Below are positions 18,690-31,100 of a stretch of 64,000 nucleotides of DNA, piece after piece. Positions within the stretch are counted from its first letter, which is position 1, and every line of letters starts with the position of its first letter. Under the pieces are notes generated by a model, which worked only from the letters and a program-made list of their open reading frames with translations, made no database searches and was not told the origin of the DNA. Source of the DNA: Leptasterias polaris (lineage: Eukaryota; Echinodermata; Asteroidea; Forcipulatida; Asteriidae); contig JAZGTN010000001.1 in the NCBI GenBank assembly GCA_037783415.1, positions 806,001-870,000 of the forward strand, in the 5' to 3' direction. A program made the translations under genes and the position numbers.

Positions 18690-21034
18690 CCGACCCATTT
18701 TTAAATGCCGAATTTCCGCGATTACTTGGTGCGCCAACTATCCAAATTAAGGTCGGTAACATTTTCGACCCCGCTTGCTTTTGGTTTTCTGGGAGCAATT
18801 GATGTTTTTCTGCCACGTTGATGACGTCATGTTTTGAGACGTTTCGGAAGAATATTCGTAATAAAAAAAGTATTGAGATTTGAGGATTTTAAAACGCAGA
18901 AACCTTGTCCGGGGTGTCCTACTCCATCGACCTGCACCGTCAAAACACACTTTAATTTTTGTTCCAAATATGGAGTTTTCTCGGAGGTAAGAGCCTGTCA
19001 ATATTTTTCAATTTCCGACCCATTTTTAAATGCCGAATTTCCGCGATTACTTGGTGCACCAACTAAGGTCGGTGACAATTTCGACCCCGCTTGCTTTTGG
19101 TTTTCTGGGAGCAATTGATGTTTTTCTGCCATGTTGATGACGTCATGTTTTGAGACGTTTCGGAAGAATATTCGTAATAAAAAAAGTATTGAGACTTGAG
19201 GATTTTACCACACAGAAACCTTGTCCGGGGTGTCCTACTCCATCGACCTGCACCGTCAAAACACACTTTAATTTTTGTTCCACTTCCGACCCATTTTTAA
19301 ATGCCGAATTTCCGCGATTACTTGGTGCGCCAACTATCCAAATTAAGGTCGGTAACATTTTCGACCCCGCTTGCTTTTGGTTTTCTGGGAGCAATTGATG
19401 TTTTTCTGCCATGTTGATGACGTCATGTTTTGAGACGTTTCGGAAGAATATTCGTAATAAAAAAAGTATTGAGATTTGAGGATTTTACCACACAGAAACC
19501 TTGTCCGGGGTGTCCTACTCCATCGACCTGCACCGTCAAAACACACTTTAATTTTTGTTCCACTTCCGACCCATTTTTAAATGCCGAATTTCCGCGATTA
19601 CTTGGTGCGCCAACTATCCAAATTAAGGTCGGTAACATTTTCGACCCCGCTTGCTTTTGGTTTTCAGGGAGCAATTGATGTTTTTCAGCCATGTTGATGA
19701 CGTCATGTTTTGAGACGTTTCGGAAGAATATTCGTAATAAAAAAAGTATTGAGATTTGAGGATTTTAAAACGCAGAAACCTTGTCCGGGGTGTCCTACTC
19801 CATCGACCTGCACCGTCAAAACACACTTTAATTTTTGTTCCAAATATGGAGTTTTCTCGGAGGTAAGAGCCTGTCAATATTTTTCAATTTCCGACCCATT
19901 TTTAAATGCCGAATTTCCGCGATTACTTGGTGCACCAACTAAGGTCGGTGACAATTTCGACCCCGCTTGCTTTTGGTTTTCTGGGAGCAATTGATGTTTT
20001 TCTGCCATGTTGATGACGTCATGTTTTGAGACGTTTCGGAAGAATATTCGTAATAAAAAAAGTATTGAGACTTGAGGATTTTACCACACAGAAACCTTGT
20101 CCGGGGTGTCCTACTCCATCGACCTGCACCGTCAAAACACACTTTAATTTTTGTTCCACTTCCGACCCATTTTTAAATGCCGAATTTCCGCGATTACTTG
20201 GTGCGCCAACTATCCAAATTAAGGTCGGTAACATTTTCGACCCCGCTTGCTTTTGGTTTTCGGGGAGCAATTGATGTTTTTCTGCCATGTTGATGACGTC
20301 ATGTTTTGAGACGTTTCGGAAGAATATTCGTAATAAAAAAAGTATTGAGATTTGAGGATTTTACCACACAGAAACCTTGTCCGGGGTGTCCTACTCCATC
20401 GACCTGCACCGTCAAAACACACTTTAATTTTTGTTCCAAATATGGAGTTTTCTTAAAGGTAATAGCCTGTCAATATTTTTCAATTTCCGACCCATTTTTA
20501 AATGCCGAATTTCCGCGATTACTTGGTGCGCCAACTATCCAATTAATGTCGGTAACATTTTCGACCCCGCTTGCTTTTGGTTTTCGGGGAGCAATTGATG
20601 TTTTTCTGCCTGGTTGATGACGTCATGTTTTGAGACGTTTCGGAAGAATATTCGTAATAAAAAAAGTATTGAGATTTGAGGATTTTACCACACAGAAACC
20701 TTGTCCGGGGTGTCCTACTCCATCGACCTGCACCGTCAAAACACACTTTAATTTTTGTTCCAAATATGGAGTTTTCTCAGAGGTAATAATTATAGCCTGT
20801 CAATATTTTCCAATTTCCGACCCATTTTTAAATGCCGAATTTCCGCGATTACTTGGTGCGCCAACTATCCAATTAATGTCGGTAACATTTTCGACCCCGC
20901 TTGCTTTTGGTTTTCGGGGAGCAATTGATGTTTTTCTGCCATGTTGATGACGTCAAGTTTTGAGACGTTTCGGAAGAATATTCGTAATAAAAAAAGTATT
21001 GAGATTTGAGGATTTTACCACACAGAAACCTTGT
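18690..21034 (+). repeat. Satellite A: eight units of 271-330 bp
   Basis: Units start at CCGACCC: 18690, 19015, 19286, 19566, 19891, 20162, 20487 and 20817. Lengths are 325, 271, 280, 325, 271, 325 and 330 bp, with the last unit cut at 21034. Long units have a 45-bp segment (AAATATGGAGTTTTCT and following, including GAG-GTAAGAG in several) that short units lack; the 271-bp type also lacks 9 bp (ATCCAAATT). Unit types recur with an 876-bp period (18690 to 19566), a higher-order repeat. Every unit has TGACGTCA within ATGACGTCA(T/A), the first at 18822-18829. Open frames of 67-105 codons in it are by-products: they change length with each indel. Confidence 0.95.
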
Positions 21035-21218
21035 GCCAATCCAAAAATGATGTCAGGTTGATTTGAGCGTACTTACTTTGAATTTGATTGAAAACTTCTC
21101 ATTTTCTTTGGGTAGGGGTGACTCTCTGGCCGCTAGCGCCGTCTAGAAATGTCTCTCCGCCCCAAGAATTCGGCCACATGACCCTTTGAACTTGACCTAC
21201 GAGTGGTGTAAAATTTGT
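21035..21218 (+). repeat. Satellite B S monomer (first copy, 184 bp)
   Basis: Reference S monomer. Landmarks in order: GCCAATCCAAAAATGATGTC, GGTTGATTTGAGCGTACTT, TTGCTTGAAAACTTCTCATT, GGGTAGGGGTGACTCTCTGG, the 8-bp palindrome CGCTAGCG, TCTAGA, GCCCCAAGAATTCGGCCACA, and TGAACTTGACCTACGAGTGG. Monomer length is close to that of nucleosome repeats, as in many satellites. Confidence 0.95.
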
Positions 21219-21454
21219 GCCAATCCAAAAATGATATCAGGTTGATTTGAGCGTACTTACTTTGATTTTGCTTGAAAACTTCTCATTTTCTTTGGGTAGG
21301 GGTGACTGTCTGGCCGCTAGCGCCGTCTAGAAATGTCTCTCTGCCCCAAGAATTCGGCCACATGACCCCTTGAACTTGACCTACGAGTGGTGTAAAATTT
21401 GTGCCAATCCAAAAATGATGTCATGTTGATTTGACCGTGCTTACTTTGAATTTG

Positions 21455-21718
21455 TTTTAAAATAGCTCGTTCAACTGAAGTCGCTATTGCGTCGACTTCG
21501 GATGGTCCCCGCTCGCTGGTAATTTGCGGTATGAAGATGGCGCCTGCTGGCCCCCTCACATTCTGATTTTCGGATTTGGGAGTATTCAGGGAAGAATCAG
21601 GTAACAACATTTGTCTCTCTGGCATGCTGTGATCAGGAGTTATTGTCAACCGTAGATTTAACTTTATTTCAGGGTCTCAACGTTTTCCGCAGGCACTATT
21701 TCTTGGCCTTTTTTAAAA
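21455..21718 (+). mobile_element. L insert: 248-bp core between TTTTAAAA direct repeats
   Basis: TTTTAAAA at 21455-21462 and 21711-21718 bounds a 248-bp core (21463-21710) absent from S, where the equivalent site is CTTGAAAA. This looks like an 8-bp target duplication, but I see no terminal inverted repeats. Core contents: an inverted repeat GAAGTCG (21477-21483) / CGACTTC (21493-21499) with a 9-base loop; ATG at 21531 and again at 21537 in the strong context AAGATGGCG; and a 72-bp segment with splice-like ends (21601-21672). I do not recognise the family. The call as a mobile element is an inference from the boundaries. Confidence 0.45.
21601..21672 (+). other. Splice-like 72-bp segment in the L insert
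   Basis: Begins CAG-GTAACA and ends CTTTATTTCAG-GG, consensus-like donor and acceptor. The segment recurs with almost no change in most L monomers. No evidence of splicing can be drawn from DNA alone; 72 bp is short but possible for invertebrate introns. Confidence 0.35.
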
Positions 21719-23737
21719 CTTTCATTTTCTGTGGGTAGGGGTGACTCTCTGGCCGCTAGCGCCGTCTAGAAATGTCTCTCTGCCCCAAGAATTCGGTCAC
21801 ATGACCCCTTGAACTTGACCTACGAGTGGTGTAAAATTTGTGCCAATCCAAAAATGATGTCAGGTTGATTTGAGCGTACTTACTTTGAATTTGCTTGAAA
21901 ACTTCTCATTTTCTTTGGGTAGGGGTGACTCTCTGGCCGCTAGCGCCGTCTAGAAATGTCTCTCCGCCCCAAGAATTCGGCCACATGACCCTTTGAACTT
22001 GACCTACGAGTGGTGTAAAATTTGTGCCAATCCAAAAATGATGTCAGGTTGATTTGAGCGTACTTACTTTGATTTTGCTTGAAAACTTCTCATTTTCTTT
22101 GGGTAGGGGTGACTGTCTGGCCGCTAGCGCCGTCTAGAAATGTCTCTCTGCCCCAAGAATTCGGCCACATGACCCTTTGAACTTGACCTACGAGTGGTGT
22201 AAAATTTGTGCCAATCCAAAAATGATGTCATGTTGATTTGACCGTGCTTACTTTGAATTTGTTTTAAAATAGCTCGTTCAACTGAAGTCGCTATTGCGTC
22301 GACTTCGGATGGTCCCCGCTCGCTGGTAATTTGCGGTATGAAGATGGCGCCTGCTGGCCCCCTCACATTCTGATTTTCGGATTTGGGAGTATTCAGGGAA
22401 GAATCAGGTAACAAAATTTGTCTCTCTGGCATGCTGTGATCAGGAGTTATTGTCAACCGTAGATTTAACTTTATTTCAGGGTCGCAACGTTTTCCGCAGG
22501 CACTATTTCTTGGCCTTTTTTAAAACTTTCATTTTCTTTGGGTAGGGGTGACTCTCTGGCCGCTAGCGCCGTCTAGAAATGTCTCTCCGCCCCAAGAATT
22601 CGGCCACATGACCCCTTGAACTCGACCTATGAGTGGTGTAAAATTTGTGCCAATCCAAAAATGATGTCGGGTTGATTTGAGCGTACTTACTTTGAATTTG
22701 CTTGAAAACTTCTCATTTTCTTTGGGTAGGGGTGACTCTCTGGCCGCTAGCGCCGTCTAGAAATGTCTCTCTGCCCCAAGAATTCGGTCACATGACCCCT
22801 TGAACTTGACCTACGAGTGGTGTAAAATTTGTGCCAATCCAAAAATGATGTCATGTTGATTTGACCGTGCTTACTTTGAATTTGTTTTAAAATAGCTCGT
22901 TCAACTGAAGTCGCTATTGCGTCGACTTCGGATGGTCCCCGCTCGCTGGTAATTTGCGGTATGAAGATGGCGCCTGCTGGCCCCCTCACATTCTGATTTT
23001 CGGATTTGGGAGTATTCAGGGAAGAATCAGGTAACAAAATTTGTCTCTCTGGCATGCTGTGATCAGGAGTTATTGTCAACCGTAGATTTAACTTTATTTC
23101 AGGGTCGCAACGTTTTCCGCAGGCACTATTTCTTGGCCTTTTTTAAAACTTTCATTTTCTTTGGGTAGGGGTGACTCTCTGGCCGCTAGCGCCGTCTAGA
23201 AATGTCTCTCCGCCCCAAGAATTCGGCCACATGACCCCTTGAACTTGACCTACGAGTGGTGTAAAATTTGTGCCAATCCAAAAATGATGTCAGGTTGATT
23301 TGAGCGTACTTACTTTGAATTTGCTTGAAAACTTCTCATTTTCTTTGGGTAGGGGTGACTCTCTGGCCGCTAGCGCCGTCTAGAAATGTCTCTCCGCCCC
23401 AAGAATTCGGTCACATGACCCCTTGAACTTGACCTACGAGTGGTGTAAAATTTGTGCCAATCCAAAAATGATGTCAGGTTGATTTGAGCGTACTTACTTT
23501 GAATTTGCTTGAAAACTTCTCATTTTCTTTGGGTAGGGGTGACTCTCTGGCCGCTAGCGCCGTCTAGAAATGTCTCTCCGCCCCAAGAATTCGGCCACAT
23601 GACCCCTTGAACTTGACCTACGAGTGGTGTAAAATTTGTGCCAATCCAAAAATGATGTCAGGTTGATTTGAGCGTACTTACTTTGATTTTGCTTGAAAAC
23701 TTCTCATTTTCTTTGGGTAGGGGTGACTCTCTGGCCG

Positions 23738-26700
23738 CTAGCGCCGTCTAGAAATGTCTCTCTGCCCCAAGAATTCGGCCACATGACCTTTTGAACTTGA
23801 CCTACGAGTGGTGTAAAATTTGTGCCAATCCAAAAATGATGTCATGTTGATTTGACCGTGCTTACTTTGAATTTGTTTTAAAATAGCTCGTTCAACTGAA
23901 GTCGCTATTGCGTCGACTTCGGATGGTCTCCGCTCGCTGGTAATTTGCGGTATGAAGATGGCGCCTGCTGGCCCCCTCACATTCTGATTTTCGGATTTGG
24001 GAGTATTCAGGGAAGAATCAGGTAACAAAATTTGTCTCTCTGGCATGCTGTGATCAGGAGTTATTGTCAACCGTAGATTTAACTTTATTTCAGGGTCTCA
24101 ACGTTTTCCGCAGGCACTATTTCTTGGCCTTTTTTTAAACTTTCATTTTCTTTGGGTAGGGGTGACTCTCTGGCCGCTAGCGCCGTCTAGAAATGTCTCT
24201 CCGCCCCAAGAATTCGGTCACATGACCCCTTGAACTTGACCTACGAGTGGTGTAAAATTTGTGCCAATCCAAAAATGATGTCAGGTTGATTTGAGCGTAC
24301 TTACTTTGAATTTGCTTGAAAACTTCTCATTTTCTTTGGGTAGGGGTGACTCTCTGGCCGCTAGCGCCGTCTAGAAATGTCTCTCCGCCCCAAGAATTCG
24401 GCCACATGACCCCTTGAACTAGACCTACGAGTGGTGTAAAATTTGTGCCAATCCAAAAATGATGTCAGGTTGATTTGAGCGTACTTACTTTGAATTTGCT
24501 TGAAAACTTCTCTTTTTCTTTGGGTAGGGGTGACTCTCTGGCCGCTAGCGCCGTCTAGAAATGTCTCTCCGCCCCAAGAATTCGGCCACATGACCCTTTG
24601 AACTTGACCTACGAGTGGTGTAAAATTTGTGCCAATCCAAAAATTATGTCAGGTTGATTTGAGCGTACTTACTTTGATTTTGCTTGAAAACTTCTCATTT
24701 TCTTTGGGTAGGGGTGACTGTCTGGCCGCTAGCGCCGTCTAGAAATGTCTCTCTGCCCCAAGAATTCGGCCACATGACCCTTTGAACTTGACCTACGAGT
24801 GGTGTAAAATTTGTGCCAATCCAAAAATGATGTCATGTTGATTTTAAAATAGCTCGTTCAACTGAAGTCGCTATTGCGTCGACTTCGGATGGTCCCCGCT
24901 CGCTGGTAATTTGCGGTATGAAGATGGCGCCTGCTGGCCCCCTCACATTCTGATTTTCGGATTTGGGAGTATTCAGGGAAGAATCAGGTAACAAAATTTG
25001 TCTCTCTGGCATGCTGTGATCAGGAGTTATTGTCAACCGTAGATTTAACTTTATTTCAGGGTCTCAACGTTTTCCGCAGGCACTATTTCTTGGCCTTTTT
25101 TAAAACTTTCATTTTCTTTGGGTAGGGGTGACTCTCTGGCCGCTAGCGCCGTCTAGAAATGTCTCTCCGCCCCAAGAATTCGGTCACATTACCCCTTGAA
25201 CTTGACCTACGAGTGGTGTAAAATTTGTGCCAATCCAAAAATGATGTCAGGTTGATTTGAGCGTACTTACTTTGAATTTGCTTGAAAACTTCTCATTTTC
25301 TTTGGGTAGGGGTGACTCTCTGGCCGCTAGCGCCGTCTAGAAATGTCTCTCCGCCCCAAGAATTCGGTCACATGACCCCTTGAACTTGACCTACGAGTGG
25401 TGTAAAATTTGTGCCAATCCAAAAATGATGTCAGGTTGATTTGAGCGTACTTACTTTGAATTTGCTTGAAAACTTCTCATTTTCTTTGGGTAGGGGTGAC
25501 TCTCTGGCCGCTAGCGCCGTCTAGAAATGTCTCTCCGCCCCAAGAATTCGGCCACATGACCCCTTGAACTTGACCTACGAGTGGTGTAAAATTTGTGCCA
25601 ATCCAAAAATGATGTCAGGTTGATTTGAGCGTACTTACTTTGATTTTGCTTGAAAACTTCTCATTTTCTTTGGGTAGGGGTGACTCTCTGGCCGCTAGCG
25701 CCGTCTAGAAATGTCTCTCTGCCCCAAGAATTCGGCCACATGACCCTTTGAACTTGACCTACGAGTGGTGTAAAATTTGTGCCAATCCAAAAATGATGTC
25801 ATGTTGATTTGACCGTGCTTACTTTGAATTTGTTTTAAAATAGCTCGTTCAACTGAAGTCGCTATTGCGTCGACTTCGGATGGTCTCCGCTCGCTGGTAA
25901 TTTGCGGTATGAAGATGGCGCCTGCTGGCCCCCTCACATTCTGATTTTCGGATTTGGGAGTATTCAGGGAAGAATCAGGTAACAAAATTTGTCTCTCTGG
26001 CATGCTGTGATCAGGAGTTATTGTCAACCGTAGATTTAACTTTATTTCAGGGTCTCAACGTTTTCCGCAGGCACTATTTCTTGGCCTTTTTTAAAACTTT
26101 CATTTTCTTTGGGTAGGGGTGACTCTCTGGCCGCTAGCGCCGTCTAGAAATGTCTCTCCGCCCCAAGAATTCGGTCACATGACCCCTTGAACTTGACCTA
26201 CGAGTGGTGTAAAATTTGTGCCAATCCAAAAATGATGTCAGGTTGATTTGAGCGTACTTACTTTGAATTTGCTTGAAAACTTCTCATTTTCTTTGGGTAG
26301 GGGTGACTCTCTGGCCGCTAGCGCCGTCTAGAAATGTCTCTCCGCCCCAAGAATTCAGCCACATGACCCCTTGAACTTGACCTACGAGTGGTGTAAAATT
26401 TGTGCCAATCCAAAAATGATGTCAGGTTGATTTGAGCGTACTTACTTTGATTTTGCTTGAAAACTTCTCATTTTCTTTGGGTAGGGGTGACTCTCTGGCC
26501 GCTAGCGCCGTCTAGAAATGTCTCTCTGCCCCAAGAATTCGGCCACATGACCCTTTGAACTTGACCTACGAGTGGTGTAAAATTTGTGCCAATCCAAAAA
26601 TGATGTCATGTTGATTTGACCGTGCTTACTTTGAATTTGCTTTAAAATAGCTCGTTCAACTGAAGTCGCTATTGCGTCGACTTCGGATGGTCCCCGCTCG

Positions 26701-29700
26701 CTGGTAATTTGCGGTATGAAGATGGCGCCTGCTGGCCCCCTCACATTCTGATTTTCGGATTTGGGAGTATTCAGGGAAGAATCAGGTAACAAAATTTGTC
26801 TCTCTGGCATGCTGTGATCAGGAGTTATTGTCAACCGTAGATTTAACTTTATTTCAGGGTCTCAACGTTTTCCGCAGGCACTATTTCTTGGCCTTTTTTA
26901 AAACTTTCATTTTCTTTGGGTAGGGGTGACTCTCTGGCCGCTAGCGCCGTCTAGAAATGTCTCTCCGCCCCAAAAATTCGGTCACATTACCCCTTGAACT
27001 TGACCTACGAGTGGTGTAAAATTTGTGCCAATCCAAAAATGATGTCAGGTTGATTTGAGCGTACTTACTTTGAATTTGCTTGAAAACTTCTCATTTTCTT
27101 TGGGTAGGGGTGACTCTCTGGCCGCTAGCGCCGTCTAGAAATGTCTCTCCGCCCCAAGAATTCGGTCACATGACCCCTTGAACTTGACCTACGAGTGGTG
27201 TAAAATTTGTGCCAATCCAAAAATGATGTCAGGTTGATTTGAGCGTACTTACTTTGAATTTGCTTGAAAACTTCTCATTTTCTTTGGGTAGGGGTGACTC
27301 TCTGGCCGCTAGCGCCGTCTAGAAATGTCTCTCCGCCCCAAGAATTCGGCCACATGACCCCTTGAACTTGACCTACGAGTGGTGTAAAATTTGTGCCAAT
27401 CCAAAAATGATGTCAGGTTGATTTGAGCGTACTTACTTTGATTTTGCTTGAAAACTTCTCATTTTCTTTGGGTAGGGGTGACTCTCTGGCCGCTAGCGCC
27501 GTCTAGAAATGTCTCTCTGCCCCAAGAATTCGGCCACATGACCCTTTGAACTTGACCTACGAGTGGTGTAAAATTTGTGCCAATCCAAAAATGATGTCAT
27601 GTTGATTTGACCGTGCTTACTTTGAATTTGTTTTAAAATAGCTCGTTCAACTGAAGTCGCTATTGCGTCGACTTCGGATGGTCTCCGCTCGCTGGTAATT
27701 TGCGGTATGAAGATGGCGCCTGCTGGCCCCCTCACATTCTGATTTTCGGATTTGGGAGTATTCAGGGAAGAATCAGGTAACAAAATTTGTCTCTCTGGCA
27801 TGCTGTGATCAGGAGTTATTGTCAACCGTAGATTTAACTTTATTTCAGGGTCTCAACGTTTTCCGCAGGCACTATTTCTTGGCCTTTTTTAAAACTTTCA
27901 TTTTCTTTGGGTAGGGGTGACTCTCTGGCCGCTAGCGCCGTCTAGAAATGTCTCTCCGCCCCAAGAATTCGGTCACATGACCCCTTGAACTTGACCTACG
28001 AGTGGTGTAAAATTTGTGCCAATCCAAAAATGATGTCAGGTTGATTTGAGCGTACTTACTTTGAATTTGCTTGAAAACTTCTCATTTTCTTTGGGTAGGG
28101 GTGACTCTCTGGCCGCTAGCGCCGTCTAGAAATGTCTCTCCGCCCCAAGAATTCGGCCACATGACCCCTTGAACTTGACCTACGAGTGGTGTAAAATTTG
28201 TGCCAATCCAAAAATGATGTCAGGTTGATTTGAGCGTACTTACTTTGAATTTGCTTGAAAACTTCTCATTTTCTTTGGGTAGGGGTGACTCTCTGGCCGC
28301 TAGCGCCGTCTAGAAATGTCTCTCCGCCCCAAGAATTCGGCCACATGACCCTTTGAACTTGACCTACAAGTGGTGTAAAATTTGTGCCAATCCAAAAATG
28401 ATGTCATGTTGATTTTACCGTGCTTACTTTGAATTTGTTTTAAAATAGCTCGTTCAACTGAAGTCGCTATTGCGTCGACTTCGGATGGTCCCCGCTCGCT
28501 GGTAATTTGCGGTATGAAGATGGCGCCTGCTGGCATGGCCCCCTCACATTCTGATTTTCGGATTTGGGAGTATTCAGGGAAGAATCAGGTAACAAAATTT
28601 GTCTCTCTGGCATGCTGTGATCAGGAGTTATTGTCAACCGTAGATTTAACTTTATTTCAGGGTCTCAACGTTTTCCGCAGGCACTATTTCTTGGCCTTTT
28701 TTAAAACTTTCATTTTCTTTGGGTAGGGGTGACTCTCTGGCCGCTAGCGCCGTCTAGAAATGTCTCTCCGCCCCAAGAATTCGGTCACATTACCCCTTGA
28801 ACTTGACCTACGAGTGGTGTAAAATTTGTGCCAATCCAAAAATGATGTCAGGTTGATTTGAGCGTACTTACTTTGAATTTGCTTGAAAACTTCTCATTTT
28901 CTTTGGGTAGGGGTGACTCTCTGGCCGCTAGCGCCGTCTAGAAATGTCTCTCCGCCCCAAGAATTCGGTCACATGACCCCTTGAACTTGACCTACGAGTG
29001 GTGTAAAATTTGTGCCAATCCAAAAATGATGTCAGGTTGATTTGAGCGTACTTACTTTGAATTTGCTTGAAAACTTCTCATTTTCTTTGGGTAGGGGTGA
29101 CTCTCTGGCCGCTAGCGCCGTCTAGAAATGTCTCTCCGCCCCAAGAATTCGGCCACATGACCCCTTGAACTTGACCTACGAGTGGTGTAAAATTTGTGCC
29201 AATCCAAAAATGATGTCAGGTTGATTTGAGCGTACTTACTTTGATTTTGCTTGAAAACTTCTCATTTTCTTTGGGTAGGGGTGACTCTCTGGCCGCTAGC
29301 GCCGTCTAGAAATGTCTCTCTGCCCCAAGAATTCGGCCACATGACCCTTTGAACTTGACCTACGAGTGGTGTAAAATTTGTGCCAATCCAAAAATGATGT
29401 CATGTTGATTTGACCGTGCTTACTTTGAATTTGTTTTAAAATAGCTCGTTAAATTGAAGTCGCTATTGCGTCGACTTCGGATGGTCTCCGCTCGCTGGTA
29501 ATTTGCGGTATGAAGATGGCGCCTGCTGGCCCCCTCACATTCTGATTTTCGGATTTGGGAGTATTCAGGGAAGAATCAGGTAACAAAATTTGTCTCTCTG
29601 GCATGCTGTGATCAGGAGTTATTGTCAACCGTAGATTTAACTTTATTTCAGGGTCTCAACGTTTTCCGCAGGCACTATTTCTTGGCCTTTTTTAAAACTT

Positions 29701-31100
29701 TCATTTTCTTTGGGTAGGGGTGACTCTCTGGCCGCTAGCGCCGTCTAGAAATGTCTCTCCGCCCCAAGAATTCGGTCACATGACCCCTTGAACTTGACCT
29801 ACGAGTGGTGTAAAATTTGTGCCAATCCAAAAATGATGTCAGGTTGATTTGAGCGTACTTACTTTGAATTTGCTTGAAAACTTCTCATTTTCTTTGGGTA
29901 GGGGTGACTCTCTGGCCGCTAGCGCCGTCTAGAAATGTCTCTCCGCCCCAAGAATTCGGCCACATGACCCCTTGAACGTGACCTACGAGTGGTGTAAAAT
30001 TTGTGCCAATCCAAAAATGATGTCAGGTTGATTTGAGCGTACTTACTTTGAATTTGCTTGAAAACTTCTCATTTTCTTTGGGTAGGGGTGACTCTCTGGC
30101 CGCTAGCGCCGTCTAGAAATGTCTCTCCGCCCCAAGAATTCGGCCAAATGACCCTTTGAACTTGACCTACGAGTGGTGTAAAATTTGTGCCAATCCAAAA
30201 ATGATGTCATGTTGATTTTACCGTGCTTACTTTGAATTTGTTTTAAAATAGCTCGTTCAACTGAAGTCGCTATTGCGTCGACTTCGGATGGTCCCCGCTC
30301 GCTGGTAATTTGCGGTATGAAGATGGCGCCTGCTGGCATGGCCCCCTCACATTCTGATTTTCGGATTTGGGAGTATTCAGGGAAGAATCAGGTAACAAAA
30401 TTTGTCTCTCTGGCATGCTGTGATCAGGAGTTATTGTCAACCGTAGATTTAACTTTATTTCAGGGTCTCAACGTTTTCCGCAGGCACTATTTCTTGGCCT
30501 TTTTTAAAACTTTCATTTTCTTTGGGTAGGGGTGACTCTCTGGCCGCTAGCGCCGTCTAGAAATGTCTCTCCGCCCCAAGAATTCGGTCACATGACCCCT
30601 TGAACTTGACCTACGAGTGGTGTAAAATTTGTGCCAATCCAAAAATGATGTCAGGTTGATTTGAGCGTACTTACTTTGATTTTGCTTGAAAACTTCTCAT
30701 TTTCTTTGGGTAGGGGTGACTCTCTGGCCGCTAGCGCCGTCTAGAAATGTCTCTCCGCCCCAAGAATTCGGCCACATGACCCCTTGAACATGACCTACGA
30801 GTGGTGTAAAATTTGTGCCAATCCAAAAATGATGTCAGGTTGATTTGAGCGTACTTACTTTGAATTTGCTTGAAAACTTCTCATTTTCTTTGGGTAGGGG
30901 TGACTCTCTGGCCGCTAGCGCCGTCTAGAAATGTCTCTCCGCCCCAAAAATTCGTCCACATGACCCCTTGAACTTGACCTACGAGTGGTGTAAAATTTGT
31001 GCCAATCCAAAAATGATGTCAGGTTGATTTGAGCGTACTTACTTTGTTTTTGCTTGAAAACTTCTCATTTTCTTTGGGTAGGTGTGACTCTCTGGCCGCT
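23738..31100 (+). repeat. Satellite B block with 1798-bp period
   Basis: Alternating 991- and 807-bp L-to-L steps give a 1798-bp higher-order unit. A private change (CACATTACCCC where others have CACATGACCCC) recurs at 25191, 26989 and 28792 (spacings 1798 and 1803, the latter including a 5-bp insertion). L monomers with GGTCTCCGCTC alternate with GGTCCCCGCTC through the block. Confidence 0.8.
24805..24850 (+). repeat. L monomer with 25-bp deletion at the insert's left edge
   Basis: GTTGATTTTAAAATAG replaces the usual flank, removing 25 bp (the GACCGTGC to TTTG segment) between two T-rich matches. The L-to-L step is 966 bp here where 991 is expected. The rest of the insert is normal. Confidence 0.85.

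Larger units (their letters stand above)
21403..21841 (+). repeat. Satellite B L monomer (first copy, 439 bp)
   Basis: An S-like monomer with a 256-bp net insertion and a one-base loss beside it. Its left flank is diagnostic: GTCATGTTGATTTGACCGTGC where S has GTCAGGTTGATTTGAGCGTAC. The S monomer before an L usually has GACCCTTTGAAC in place of GACCCCTTGAAC, so the register is fixed over more than one monomer. Confidence 0.95.

Noticed and set aside
18747..20947. Open frames of 67-105 codons on both strands of satellite A
   Set aside because: They follow unit length and overlap on opposite strands; indels between units change their ends and none contains a known domain.
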